A DNA stretch of 64,000 bases, from the NCBI RefSeq assembly GCF_001746365.1, contig NZ_MJAJ01000002.1:218312-282311 (forward strand). Direction: 5' to 3'. The DNA is from Streptomyces sp. LUP30 (lineage in GTDB: Bacteria; Actinomycetota; Actinomycetes; Streptomycetales; Streptomycetaceae). This document shows, in pieces, positions 1 to 8,680 of the stretch (positions are counted from its first letter, which is position 1; every line of letters begins with the position of its first letter). Made by a program: the position numbers and the translations under genes. The notes under the pieces were generated by a model, which did not search any database, was not told the origin of the DNA, and saw nothing but the letters and a program-made list of their open reading frames with translations.

Positions 1-1
1 C

Positions 2-535
2 GGGCGGATCGTCAACACGTGCTCCGACGCCCTGTTCGGCGACACCGGGCTCAGCGCGTACGCCGCAGGCAAGGGCGCCGTGCTGGGGCTGACCACCTCC
101 TCGGCGGCGGAAGGCGCCGCGAGGGGCATCAAGGTCAACGCGGTCGTGCCCGTCGCCGCGACCCGCATGTCCCTGGAGGCGGTCCGGGACGACGAACGGA
201 CGACCGCGCTGCTCACCGAACTGTTCCCCGCCCGGCACGTCGCCCCGGTGGTGGCGTTGCTTGCCCACGAGAGCGCCCCCTGCACCGGGGAGCTCCTCCA
301 CGCGGCCGGCCGTCGCACCGCCCGGATCTTCCTGGGCGCCACCGAAGGCGTCGTCTGGACGCAGGACCCCACACCGGAGATGGTCCGGGACGGCTTCGCG
401 CGGATCCACGACACCGGAGCGTTCCGCACACCGGGGAGCGTCAGCGAGTCCATGGGCTTCTCCCTCGCCCGGCTGGGCGCCGGGGCCGCCGGGCCGCCGA
501 CCCTCGACCTCACGACGCCGGCCGCCCGGGAATGA
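2..535 (+). CDS. Short-chain dehydrogenase/reductase, 3' part only
   Basis: This reading frame is open from the left edge, so the cofactor-binding N-terminus lies outside the window. The visible part starts in the strand before the active site (GRIVNTCSD), then has the Tyr-x-x-x-Lys pair as YAAGK and the usual following helix and RGIKVNAVVP segment, which are standard for classical NAD(P)-dependent SDR oxidoreductases. The C-terminal part (about 100 residues after the core) is longer than in minimal SDRs, as in the hydroxyacyl-CoA dehydrogenases of the MFE-2 type. The substrate is unknown. It ends 48 bases before the terpene synthase start and could be co-transcribed with it. Confidence 0.8.
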   Translation, partial: GRIVNTCSDALFGDTGLSAYAAGKGAVLGLTTSSAAEGAARGIKVNAVVPVAATRMSLEAVRDDERTTALLTELFPARHVAPVVALLAHESAPCTGELLHAAGRRTARIFLGATEGVVWTQDPTPEMVRDGFARIHDTGAFRTPGSVSESMGFSLARLGAGAAGPPTLDLTTPAARE

Positions 536-583
536 CGTGTGCACACCCGCCCCACGCCGCCCCCTACAGCTCCGGGAGGACCC

Positions 584-1639
584 GTGCCGCAGGACATGGA
601 CTTCGACCTCCCCGCCGCCACGGAGATCAGCCCCGACCTCGAAGCCGCCGGCCGGCACAACCTGGACTGGGTGCGCCGCACCGGCCTGGCCGCTGACGAC
701 CGGTCACTGGCCTGGTACGTCTCCTGGGGCATGCCGCGCCTGGCCGCGCTCGGCTTCCCGCACGCCCGGGGTCCGGCCCTGGACCTGTTGGCGGACGCGA
801 TGGGGTTCTTCTTCGTCTTCGACGACCAGTTCGACGGTCCCCTCGGCCGGGATCCCGCCGAGACCGCCCGGGTCTGCCAGGCGCTGATCGACATCGCGCA
901 CGGCGCCCCGCCGCCGCCCGGCGCGGACGCCTGCATGACGGCGTTCGCCGACATCCGGGCCCGCAGCACCGAGGGCGCCCACCCGGCCTGGACCGCCCGC
1001 ACGGCACACGAATGGGAGTACTACTTCGCCGCGCAGGCCCACGAAGCGCGGGGCCGTCTCCGCGGCACGCCGGCGGACCTCGACGCCTACCTCCAGGTCC
1101 GGCGCGGTATCGCCGCCACCGACCTGCCCCTCTCACTCGGAGAACGCGCGGCCGGCCTCACCGTCCCCGCGTCCGCCTTCCACAGTCCCGAGCTGCGCAT
1201 CATGCGCCAGGTCGCCATCGACGTCACCCTGATGTGCAACGACGTCTACTCCCTGGAGAAGGAGGAGGCCCGCGGCGACATGGACAACCTCGTCCTCGTC
1301 CTCGAACAGGCCCGGCGCCTCACCCGCGGCGAAGCCCTCATCGCGGCCCGCAACGAGGTGGACCAGCGCGTCCTGCGGTTCCAGGAGCTGGCCGGACAGG
1401 TGCCCGCCGTCTGCGCGCAACTCGCCCTCTGCGAGCGGGAGCAGGCCGACGTCGCCGGTTACGTCCGCGTCATGACCGCGTGGATGAGCGGCTACCACGC
1501 CTGGCAGACCGGAACCCAGCGCTACCGGAACGCACCCCGGGTCGTTCCGCCCTCGGGCCCCGGCCACTTCGGCCAGATCCTGCGCACCGGCGAGCGCCGA
1601 CCGCCGCGTCCTGGGCCGAGATCATTCCCGGCTCAGTGA
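584..1639 (+). CDS. Class I terpene synthase (sesquiterpene-cyclase type)
   Basis: The protein (351 residues) carries both metal-binding signatures of bacterial class I terpene cyclases: an aspartate-rich motif DDQFD at about residues 80-84, preceded by FFFVF, and the NSE triad in NDVYSLEKE (N219, S223, E227). An Arg-Tyr pair near the C-terminus (TQRY) matches the diphosphate sensor. Such enzymes ionise and cyclise farnesyl or geranyl diphosphate in the cytoplasm with Mg2+. I chose GTG at 584 because GGGAGGA lies at 574-580; an in-frame GTG at 539 has no such site. The tail after the RY pair is about 35 residues and Pro/Arg-rich. Product identity cannot be read from sequence. No prenyltransferase or P450 neighbour is visible. 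Confidence 0.9.
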   Translation: MPQDMDFDLPAATEISPDLEAAGRHNLDWVRRTGLAADDRSLAWYVSWGMPRLAALGFPHARGPALDLLADAMGFFFVFDDQFDGPLGRDPAETARVCQALIDIAHGAPPPPGADACMTAFADIRARSTEGAHPAWTARTAHEWEYYFAAQAHEARGRLRGTPADLDAYLQVRRGIAATDLPLSLGERAAGLTVPASAFHSPELRIMRQVAIDVTLMCNDVYSLEKEEARGDMDNLVLVLEQARRLTRGEALIAARNEVDQRVLRFQELAGQVPAVCAQLALCEREQADVAGYVRVMTAWMSGYHAWQTGTQRYRNAPRVVPPSGPGHFGQILRTGERRPPRPGPRSFPAQ

Positions 1640-1648
1640 TCGACCAGC

Positions 1649-1738
1649 TCCCTGCAACAGTGGACGGGGCTGTGGGAGTCGGCCGAGTCATGGGCCGACC
1701 TGCTGCGCGACTGCCGCCGCCGCGGCATGCGCGATCCC
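1649..1738 (+). pseudogene. Possible IS256-type (mutator) transposase fragment
   Basis: A short open stretch in the frame ending at the stop at 1760 reads WESAESWADLLRDCRRRG, which resembles the region of mutator/IS256 transposases just before the GDGA segment. It has no start or ribosome site and runs directly into WD40-like sequence in the same frame. The match is short, so the call is tentative. Confidence 0.3.
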
Positions 1739-2062
1739 GGGTTGATCGCCACCGGCAGCTGAGACAGCACCGCCCGGCTGTGGAACCTGCAATCCCACCT
1801 CTCGACCGTCTTGGACGGGCATGTGGGACACGTCAACTCCGTGGCCTTCCGGCCGGACGGGAAGGCTGTGGCCACGGCCTCCTCGGACGGCACCGTCCGG
1901 CTGTGGGGCACCATCGCTCAGAGCGCTACGAAAGTGCTGACCGGCCACAGCGACTACGTCGACACCGCGGGCCTTCGGATCCAACGGCCACACGCTCGCC
2001 AGGGATGGGTCACGTCAGTGGCCTTCAGCCCGGGCGGCTACCTGTGCGACATGGCCGCGTGA
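1739..2062 (+). pseudogene. WD40 repeat protein remnant
   Basis: Translation gives IATGS, stop, DSTARLWNLQSHLSTV, then GHVGHVNSVAFRPDGKA and SSDGTVRLWG followed by TGHSDYVDT. These are clear WD40 blades (GH ... SVAFSPDG ... DGTVRLW). The stop TGA at 1760-1762 falls where the family has an aromatic or acidic residue before DSTARLW. After the second blade the frame continues through unrelated sequence, resumes as VTSVAFSPGG, and ends at 2062. About two and a half blades survive, too few for a propeller of six or seven blades. I read this as decay of a larger WD40 protein, such as the kinase/NACHT-WD40 proteins common in Streptomyces. Confidence 0.65.
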
Positions 2063-2080
2063 GAACGCCGCGGAAGCCGG

Positions 2081-2488
2081 TCAGGTCAGCAGGGTCACCG
2101 AGTAGTCGAAGGTGGTCCCGGTGACGGTGTAGGTGGCCGTCTGACCGTTGTCGCAGTAGGACACGTAGGAGCTGCCGAAGTCCTTGGTTCCGCCGACCGC
2201 ATCGACGTACGGGCGGACGTCGGTGCCTTCCGGCCATGAGGTGGTGGACAGGTCGATGACCCTGGTCTGGTTGATCGGGTACTCGTCGGTCGGGGCGGAC
2301 TGTTCGCCGGTGCGGGCGGTGACGGCCCAGGAAAGGACGAAGCCGGCGTTGTTGACGACGGCCATCTTCTGCACGCAGGGCCGGGCCTGCGCGGGCGTCG
2401 CCGCCGCGGTGACCGAGGGCAGGACGGCCAGTGCCGTCGCGCCCGCCAGGATCGCGGCCGACCTGTGACGTATCCGGGTCCGGTTCAT
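2081..2488 (-). CDS. Small secreted protein of unknown function
   Basis: The 135-residue product begins MNRTRIRHRS, followed by a hydrophobic stretch (AAILAGATALAVLPSV) and an AQA-type signal peptidase site, so it should be exported by Sec. The mature part of about 100 residues contains two Cys (in RPCVQK and SYCDNG) that could form a disulfide, and is rich in Thr, Val and Tyr, suggesting a beta-sandwich. The start is supported by AAGGAG eight bases upstream on the minus strand. I do not recognise the family. It is divergent from the subtilisin gene across a 606-base gap; whether the two are functionally linked is unknown. Confidence 0.7.
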   Translation of the reverse strand: MNRTRIRHRSAAILAGATALAVLPSVTAAATPAQARPCVQKMAVVNNAGFVLSWAVTARTGEQSAPTDEYPINQTRVIDLSTTSWPEGTDVRPYVDAVGGTKDFGSSYVSYCDNGQTATYTVTGTTFDYSVTLLT

Positions 2489-3094
2489 GATCGAAACTCC
2501 TTCCCGGCCGGGGCCGTCCCGGCCGACGACCGCCCGAGTAGCCCGACGTTCCATCAGGAAACCTCTGTGGTGCATGAGTTGGGAGTTTCTCGCTACCTGA
2601 CGTCTTCGCGAAGCAGACGTACAGCAGTCCACCACCACTGGGTGCCACCAGAGCCAGAGCCGGGCTCGCAGGCGGGTGTCTTCGCATCTGCCTCGGGAGG
2701 CGGCGCCGGGATCGACCGCGTTGGCCTTCGCCGCTTTCCACTCCATGAGGCACCGGGCGGCCGACCCCACGCCGGTCGCTCACGCGGATGGCGGCGGGGG
2801 CAAGGTGGACGCTGCCCTTGCCTGCCCGCTCGAAGGAACCCTCGTACGGTGAGCCGCTCGACGGCTTAGCCGAACCGTCGTCGACGCCGGGCCGCGGTCG
2901 ACGTCGCCGAGCTGCCGGTGGATCAAGACCCCCCGACCCCGGAGTACGTCTCTTTTCGGCCATGCCCCCCTGACGTCCCTGCACGGAAAGGTACTTCCGT
3001 ACAGGAGCACGCGCCTGACATCTTGCATCCACCACTCGTTTCGTACGGCCCGGCCGGTGCCCTCAGCACGGCCGGGCCGTCTCCGGAGGACGCA
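2489..3094. other. Intergenic region between divergent secreted-protein genes
   Basis: No coding frame with a family match is visible on either strand. The region must contain the promoters for the secreted protein (leftward) and the subtilisin (rightward). It holds two inverted repeats: ACGGAA (2983-2988) with TTCCGT (2995-3000), and the stronger hairpin annotated at 3045-3080. Confidence 0.5.
3045..3080 (+). promoter_or_regulatory. Strong GC hairpin just upstream of the subtilisin ribosome site
   Basis: ACGGCCCGGCCG at 3045-3056 pairs with CGGCCGGGCCGT at 3069-3080. Pairing continues inward as GTGC/GCAC with one bulged G and a loop of about five bases. It ends four bases before the GGAGG (3085-3089) of the protease gene. 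It could be an upstream terminator, an mRNA stabiliser or a translational control element. There is no U-tract. Confidence 0.6.
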
Positions 3095-4894
3095 TTGATA
3101 TCCCAGATATCCCGCCGCCCCAGACGCACGCTGGTGCTCGCGGCCACGCTCGGCGCCGCCCTCGCGTTCGGCGCCCCGGGCGCCCTCGCGGGCACACTCC
3201 CCGTCCCCTCCTCTGCCGCGCCGGGCGTCAAGGCCCATGCTCCGGTCGCCGCGCCGGCCTCCCGGAGTGCGGCCTGGGTGGCCGGCACGCGTGCCTACCT
3301 CGTGATCACTGCTCCGGGTGACAGTTCGGCGGTCCGCTCCGCGATCACGGCCAACGGCGGCACCGTCTTCTCGAACTTCGACGCCATCGGCGTGATCGTC
3401 GCCCACTCGGCGTCCAGCGGATTCGCCGCCACCATGCGCGCCGTCGCCGGCGTGCAGCAGGTCGGCGCCACGCGCACCTCGGACGTCCCGGCCGACGCGT
3501 ACAACCCGGCGCTCCCGGCCAATCCGGCACAGGCCTCGACCCCGGCCGGCGAACCGGTCCGGGCCGACATGAGCCAGATCAAGGCCGACCAGGCCTGGGC
3601 CGTGAACCCGGGCTCCGCCTCCGTCACGGTCGGCATCCTGGACACCGGTGTGGACGACCAGCACCAGGACCTGGCTCCCAACTTCGACGCGGCCGACTCG
3701 GTGTCCTGCGCCTACGGCAAGCCCGACACCCGTGCCGGCGCCTGGCGGGACGTCGACACGCACGGCACCCACGTAGCGGGCACCATCGCCGCGGCCAAGA
3801 ACGGCAAGGGCGTCGTCGGCGTGGCCCCCGGGGTGAAGATCGCCGCGGTCCGGGTCGCCGAGCCGGGAAACTCGTTCTTCTTCGCCGAGAACACCATCTG
3901 CGGCTTCGTCTGGGCCGGTGACCACGGCTTCAAGGTCACCAACAACAGCTACTACACGGACCCGTGGCAGTTCAACTGCCCGGACAACATCGACCAGGCC
4001 GCCATCATCGAGGGTGTCAAGCGCGCCCAGGATTACGCTGAGGGCAAGGGCTCCCTCCAGATCGCCGCCGCGGGCAACGAGAACTACGACCTCGCCCACA
4101 AGACGACCGATTCCGCGAGCCCGAACGACTCGACGCCGGTCACCCGCACCATCACCAACGCCTGCCTCGACATCCCGACCGAGCTGCCGGGCGTGGTCAC
4201 GGTCGCGGCCAACGGCACGGGCGTCACCAAGGCCTCGTTCTCGAACTACGGGCAGGGCGTCATCGACGTCGCGGCGCCGGGCAGCAACGTGTACTCCACC
4301 GTCCCCGGCGGCGGCTACGGCAGCAAGAGCGGCACGTCGATGGCCACCCCGCACGTGGTCGGCGTGGCGGCGCTCATCGCCAGCGCCGATCCGGGCATCA
4401 CCCCGGCGCAGATCCGCGCCAAGCTGGCCGCCCAGGCCAACGACGTCGCCTGCCCCTCGGACAGCCGCTGCACGGGCACGACGGCCGACAACTCGTTCTT
4501 CGGCGAGGGACAGGTCGACGCCCTCAAGGCCGTCGGGACCACCCCGCCGCCCGGCAAGTACTTCGAGAACCTCGCGGACTTCGCCATCAACGACAACGCG
4601 ACCGTGGAAAGCGCGATCGCCGTCACCGGCGTGAGCGGCAACGCCCCGGCCACCCTCAAGGTGGGCGTGGACATCAAGCACACCTACATCGGCGACCTGA
4701 AGGTCGACCTGGTGGCACCGGACGGCACCGTCTACACGCTGCACAACCACACCGGCGGCAGCGCCGACAACATCGCCCAGACCTACACCGTGAACGCCTC
4801 CTCGGAGGTCGCGAACGGCACCTGGAAGCTGCGCGTCAACGACAACGCCGCCTCCGACACAGGCAAGATCGACGCCTGGAACCTGACCTTCTAG
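3095..4894 (+). CDS. Secreted subtilisin-family serine protease with C-terminal P domain
   Basis: A 599-residue preproenzyme. The N-terminus has Arg-rich residues followed by a hydrophobic core (LVLAATLGAALAFGAPGALA), an export signal. An inhibitor-like propeptide precedes the S8 catalytic domain with the triad in GILDTGVDD (D183), DTHGTHVAGT (H223) and GTSMATPHV (S415). From about residue 490 a proprotein-convertase P domain follows (FENLADFAINDNATV ... DLKVDLVAPDGT ... GKIDAWNLTF). It should cleave proteins outside the cell. The start is inferred as TTG at 3095, five bases after GGAGG; no ATG or GTG in frame sits near a ribosome site. A strong hairpin directly precedes that site. Confidence 0.92.
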   Translation: MISQISRRPRRTLVLAATLGAALAFGAPGALAGTLPVPSSAAPGVKAHAPVAAPASRSAAWVAGTRAYLVITAPGDSSAVRSAITANGGTVFSNFDAIGVIVAHSASSGFAATMRAVAGVQQVGATRTSDVPADAYNPALPANPAQASTPAGEPVRADMSQIKADQAWAVNPGSASVTVGILDTGVDDQHQDLAPNFDAADSVSCAYGKPDTRAGAWRDVDTHGTHVAGTIAAAKNGKGVVGVAPGVKIAAVRVAEPGNSFFFAENTICGFVWAGDHGFKVTNNSYYTDPWQFNCPDNIDQAAIIEGVKRAQDYAEGKGSLQIAAAGNENYDLAHKTTDSASPNDSTPVTRTITNACLDIPTELPGVVTVAANGTGVTKASFSNYGQGVIDVAAPGSNVYSTVPGGGYGSKSGTSMATPHVVGVAALIASADPGITPAQIRAKLAAQANDVACPSDSRCTGTTADNSFFGEGQVDALKAVGTTPPPGKYFENLADFAINDNATVESAIAVTGVSGNAPATLKVGVDIKHTYIGDLKVDLVAPDGTVYTLHNHTGGSADNIAQTYTVNASSEVANGTWKLRVNDNAASDTGKIDAWNLTF

Positions 4895-4913
4895 GACAGG
4901 TCCGGCCGATCAT

Positions 4914-5160
4914 GTTCGGAGCCTGACGACCAGGGCGGCCGCTTCGGCGGTGCCGAGGAAGGCCGCAACGGCGCTCATCGTGGCGAGTCGCGGCCGCCCT
5001 CTGCTGCTTCAAGCGGTTGATCGCTCGTTCGGCGGTGCTGCGTTTCCTGTACCGCTCTTCGTCGAGGCCTGGTGGCCGCCCGCCGCGTGAGCCCTTGCGC
5101 AGGCGGGCGGCCCGGCTGTCGGTCTTCTCCGGGAACGTGTGCCCGATGCCGCGTCTCCGC
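4914..5160 (-). pseudogene. IS5-family transposase, 3' remnant with frameshift
   Basis: Read leftward, one frame gives RGIGHTFPEKTDSRAARL, then KGSRGGRPPGLDEERYRKR and STAERAINRLKQQRAAATR, which matches the C-terminal DDE region of IS5-type transposases, including the conserved E-R-x-I-N-R-L-K segment holding the last catalytic Glu. The family's usual ending (FLGTxxAAALxxxLR) appears as AFLGTAEAAALVVRLRT in a different frame, so a frameshift has occurred. No N-terminal part or terminal repeats are visible nearby. It marks the border between the mosaic left flank and the catabolic island. Confidence 0.75.
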
Positions 5161-5204
5161 CACGCGGTTTCACCCTGATGACCTGGCGGTTCGGCCCCTC
5201 GCGG

Positions 5205-6593
5205 TCACTCGTCGTTCACCCACCGCATGAGCCGTTGCAGCGGGTAGAAGCCGTCGTGCGAGAGGCCCGGTGGCATGCCGCCCGCCCTGCCGAGGGAGAC
5301 CACGCGTTGCACGCCGGCGCAGGCGAGAGCGTCGCGCAGCTCCGCCTTGCGGGTGTCGGGGTACACGCCGACCGTCTGGGTGGCGACCCCGGCATGGGTG
5401 ACGGCGTCGGACAGGGCGGCGACCGCGACGACGTCCACGATCTTCCCGTCGGGGTGGAAGTCCACCGGTTCGGGAGAGCGGATGACCAGGCCCCGGCCGT
5501 CGTAGCCGCCCCACACGCGGTACTCCGGCTCCATGGACCGCAGGACGTCGATCTCCTCCCGCAGTTCCGCGGCGACCCGTGGACCGCCGGCCGAGCTGAA
5601 CTCCCGTGCCACGCCAAGGCGTTCGCACAGCAGGGCGGCGTAACGGTCGGCGTCTTCCCAGGATCCCTCGACGAACTGGAAGCGACTGGCCACGCAGGCC
5701 TGCTGGTTGAAGAAGGTGGCGTCGGCAGCGCCCGCGTCGGCAGCCCGGGCCAGGCTGTCCTCGGACGCGAAGGCCTCGCGACCGATCATCGAGATGGAGG
5801 TCTTGGGGTCGAAGGAGACAAGCTCGAACCCCGGGCCGACGTACTTCAACGCGCTGCGGATGGTGGACTCACCGCCCCAGGCGACCAGCTTGTCGAAGAA
5901 CTGCGGGCGGAAGAGCACGCTCTCCACCGCCTCGTCGCCGCCGCGCCAGTACACCGCGGAGAACGACCGCACCACCGGGTGCCCGGGGGCGACCGCGGCC
6001 ATGGTGCGCAGGATCGCGGTCGCGGTGAACAGGTCGTTCGAGGGCAGTTTCAGGAGGTTGACGCCCTTGGTGAGCGCGCCGCGCACCACGGACATCGCCG
6101 CGACTCCGGGTGCGTTGCCCGCGATGATGTGCACCAGGCGGGGCGGGAACGCGCGGGTGGCCGCGATCCGATCGTCGGGCAGGCGTACCTCGCGCCAGCC
6201 GTCGAGCACGTCCGCGCCGCCGAGTTCGTGGTCGATCTGGGCGTACAGGCCGGGGCGCTGGAAGCTGCGCCACAGCACGGCGTAGGCGCGCTCCAGCACC
6301 TCCGCGGGCAGCGGGCTGACCGGGACCATCCGCTCCAGGGCTTCGGCGAGCAGGCCCGCACGGTCCGCCTTGAGGGCCTCGCCGGTCTCCACGAGCAGGT
6401 CGACGATCTCCGCCACGGGCACGTGGAAGGCGGGGCCGGGTTCGGTGCGGGGCCACACGAGGCGGTCGAGGTCGAGGGCCGGTGCGGTGAACCGGCCGAG
6501 GTCGACGGGGGTGCTCGGGTCGGCCTCGCCCCGGATCACATGGACGACGTTCACGGGGGCGGCCGCGGCGCCGTCGAGTGTCGTACGGCTCAT
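5205..6593 (-). CDS. LuxC-like acyl-CoA/acyl-enzyme reductase
   Basis: A 462-residue member of the LuxC family, which reduces acyl-AMP, acyl-CoA or acyl-enzyme to an aldehyde with NADPH. The family's catalytic Cys is in NQQACVASR, within an aldehyde-dehydrogenase-like fold; other family features are IIAGNAPGVAAMSVVRG and KLPSNDLFTATAILRT. Its start overlaps the stop of the LuxE-like gene by one base (TGATG), so the two are translationally coupled, as expected for a fatty-acid-reductase type complex. It is the last gene of the leftward operon that starts with the ABC solute-binding protein. No luciferase alpha/beta pair is present, so bioluminescence is not implied. Confidence 0.85.
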   Translation of the reverse strand: MSRTTLDGAAAAPVNVVHVIRGEADPSTPVDLGRFTAPALDLDRLVWPRTEPGPAFHVPVAEIVDLLVETGEALKADRAGLLAEALERMVPVSPLPAEVLERAYAVLWRSFQRPGLYAQIDHELGGADVLDGWREVRLPDDRIAATRAFPPRLVHIIAGNAPGVAAMSVVRGALTKGVNLLKLPSNDLFTATAILRTMAAVAPGHPVVRSFSAVYWRGGDEAVESVLFRPQFFDKLVAWGGESTIRSALKYVGPGFELVSFDPKTSISMIGREAFASEDSLARAADAGAADATFFNQQACVASRFQFVEGSWEDADRYAALLCERLGVAREFSSAGGPRVAAELREEIDVLRSMEPEYRVWGGYDGRGLVIRSPEPVDFHPDGKIVDVVAVAALSDAVTHAGVATQTVGVYPDTRKAELRDALACAGVQRVVSLGRAGGMPPGLSHDGFYPLQRLMRWVNDE

Positions 6594-7942
6594 CAGTGGA
6601 TCATCCCTCGCACGTAGGAGTCGAGTGTCGCGGCACAGGTGATCTTGTCGTCGCCGCCGAGGTCGCCGTAGCGCCGGATGTCCGGCAGGACCGCCGGTCC
6701 CGGGCGGCCGCAGGCGCAGGGCGAGAAGTCGACGAAGACCCGGTCGCCGCTGATCAGGCCGCCCCAGCGGCCCTCCAGGGAGACGTCGAGGAACGCGAAC
6801 CGGCCCTCGACGACGCCGTGTCCGGGGTTGAGCAGCTTTTCGCCCGGTTCGTCGAGCACCAGGGGGATCACCCAGGGCGGCACGTGGTAGGCGCCCTGCT
6901 CACAGGCGAGGCAGGAGCCCTGGAGCTCGGTCATGCCGTAGCTGCGTACGCGGCGGACACCGTCGTAGAAAGCGGTCAGTTGCTGCTGGTAGTCGTCGGG
7001 CAGGGCGCGGCCCTTGTTGCCGCCGCCGCTGAGCACCAGCGTGTCCGGGTGCAGGCTGCCGTCGGTCAGGCCGCGGGCGCGCAGGGCCTGGATGAGGGTG
7101 AACTGCTGGTTGTTCATGCCGGCGATCAGCAGCGGTTCGTCGCGGTGGGCGACGATGTCGTCGACGATCTCGGCCATGGCCGCGCCCAGTTCCCGCTGGC
7201 GGGACTCGGAGACGGTCTCGAAGGAGCTGATCTCCTGTGGAGTGGCGGCGCCCTCGGCGATCCGGCGGCGCAGCAGGGCGCTGCTCATCAGCTCGGACAC
7301 GCGCATCGGGTCGTCGGTGAGCAGCCTGGTCCCGCCGGGCTGCGCGAAGACCTCGGCGTGCCAGCGGAAGCCGTCGATGGAGCGCATCGGTCCGCTCGCG
7401 GGTGCGAGCAGATAGCCGCGGCGGGTGGGTTTCGCCGGCAGGGGGTCGGGCCAGCAGGTGAGGTGCTCCAGGACGTCGTGCAGGAAAGTCAGGTCGCTGG
7501 CATCGCAGTTGAGGAAGGAGACCTTCCCGGAGGTGCCGCTGGTGATGTACGGGCGGTGGCCGGCGGCGGTGATGCGGTCGGTCCACTCGTCGATGTCGCG
7601 GACGCCGTCCATGTCGACGTCACCGGGTTCGACCGCGGAGACGGTGGTGTACCAGCGCAGGAGCCGGTCCCAGCGGCCGGCGGTGATGAGGGAGACGGGG
7701 TAGGACTTGTAGCTGGTGTGCGAGAAGAGCAGCGGCACGAGGTCGTCGAGGCCGGTGATCTCGTCGACGCCGGTCTCCGCCGCCCGGGTGCGCAGCAGCG
7801 GAACCCGCTGGCGGTGGGCGGTGAAGGTCTCCCGGGCCGCCTCCAGCTGCAACTCCTGCAGTTCGCCGACTGGTTGGTCGAACGTGTCGCCGGAAAGGAC
7901 GAGGGATCGGATCTGCTCGCGTGCGCCTGGCACAGCGTTCAC
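6593..7942 (-). CDS. LuxE-like acyl-protein synthetase / PaaK-related adenylating enzyme
   Basis: This 449-residue protein belongs to the LuxE/phenylacetate-CoA-ligase-like adenylating group. Visible signs are the phosphate-binding ITSGTSGKVSF, the SYGMTELQGS adenylation motif and a C-terminal FSPCACGRPGPAV Cys cluster as in LuxE and PaaK enzymes. It should activate a carboxylic acid as acyl-AMP and hand the acyl group to the LuxC-like reductase. GTG at 7942 lies one base after the stop of livF. Whether the product is an acyl-protein or acyl-CoA cannot be decided from sequence. The gene's place beside an importer suggests the imported compound, or a product of it, is an acid to be reduced. 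Confidence 0.82.
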   Translation of the reverse strand: MNAVPGAREQIRSLVLSGDTFDQPVGELQELQLEAARETFTAHRQRVPLLRTRAAETGVDEITGLDDLVPLLFSHTSYKSYPVSLITAGRWDRLLRWYTTVSAVEPGDVDMDGVRDIDEWTDRITAAGHRPYITSGTSGKVSFLNCDASDLTFLHDVLEHLTCWPDPLPAKPTRRGYLLAPASGPMRSIDGFRWHAEVFAQPGGTRLLTDDPMRVSELMSSALLRRRIAEGAATPQEISSFETVSESRQRELGAAMAEIVDDIVAHRDEPLLIAGMNNQQFTLIQALRARGLTDGSLHPDTLVLSGGGNKGRALPDDYQQQLTAFYDGVRRVRSYGMTELQGSCLACEQGAYHVPPWVIPLVLDEPGEKLLNPGHGVVEGRFAFLDVSLEGRWGGLISGDRVFVDFSPCACGRPGPAVLPDIRRYGDLGGDDKITCAATLDSYVRGMIH

Positions 7943-7943
7943 C

Positions 7944-8669
7944 TCAATCAGTTGCGTACGTTGTCTTTTCCGCGGGGGTGCGCGCGAGGTACGAGGACTC
8001 GATCGCGTCGAGGTCGCCGCGCAGTTCTGCCGGGGTGCCGGTCATGGTGACGCGGCCGCGATGCAGGACGTACACGCGGTCGGCGACGTCCAGCACCTTG
8101 CGCACGTGCTGTTCGACCAGCAGTGCGCCGAGGCCGCGGTCGGCCGCCTCGCGTACCGCGCGCAGGAGGCGGTCGACCACCAACGGGGCCAGGCCGAGGG
8201 AGAGTTCGTCCGCGAGGAGCAGTTTGGGCGTGCGGCACAGGGCGCGGGCCAGTGACAGCATCTGCTGCTCGCCTCCGGACAGCTCGCCCGCGCTGGTGCT
8301 GAGGCGCTTTTCGAGCTCGGGGAAGAGTTCCAGCGCGTGCTGGGATCTCACCCGGCCGACCCGCAGGTTGTCCGCGGTGTCGAGCCGGGTGAAGACCGCC
8401 CGCTCACCGACATACGCCAGGCCCTGGCGGGCGCGGCGGTGCAGCGGTGTCCGGCCGGGTTCGCCCAGCCAGCGCACCTCGCCGCCCATCGGGGCCAGGC
8501 TTCCGGAGAGCGCCCGCAGGGTGGTGGTCTTGCCTGCGCCGTTGGGACCGAGCAGGGCGACGACCTCGCCGGGGCGGACCTCCAGCTCGAGGTCGCGTAC
8601 GACGGGCCGGCTGCCGTATCCGACGGACAGAGAGCGTGCTTCGATCAGGGGTGGGTCGGTGTCGTGCAC
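7944..8669 (-). CDS. livF: Branched-chain-type ABC transporter ATPase LivF
   Basis: A 241-residue ABC ATPase with Walker A GPNGAGKTTT, signature LSGGEQQMLSLARAL, Walker B KLLLADELSLGLAP and the switch His in LLVEQHV. The short length and the ADELSLGLAP sequence are typical of LivF, one of two ATPases in hydrophobic amino acid/carboxylate importers. GTG at 8669 is preceded by GAGGAG that overlaps the stop of the solute-binding-protein gene. It should pair with the LivG domain of the fused protein encoded divergently at 10055-12751, so the transporter is split over two opposite transcription units. Confidence 0.93.
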   Translation of the reverse strand: MHDTDPPLIEARSLSVGYGSRPVVRDLELEVRPGEVVALLGPNGAGKTTTLRALSGSLAPMGGEVRWLGEPGRTPLHRRARQGLAYVGERAVFTRLDTADNLRVGRVRSQHALELFPELEKRLSTSAGELSGGEQQMLSLARALCRTPKLLLADELSLGLAPLVVDRLLRAVREAADRGLGALLVEQHVRKVLDVADRVYVLHRGRVTMTGTPAELRGDLDAIESSYLARTPAEKTTYATD

Positions 8670-8680
8670 GGGCCTGCTCC

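Noticed and set aside
2780..4750. A 656-residue frame opposite the subtilisin gene
   Set aside because: The opposite strand has the full subtilisin triad and P domain; this frame has only repetitive Val/Gly/Arg/Asp sequence.
5205..7942. Bioluminescence (lux) operon
   Set aside because: Only luxC/luxE-type genes are present, with no luxA/luxB pair; the luciferase-like protein at 40488 is of the F420 type and in another operon.
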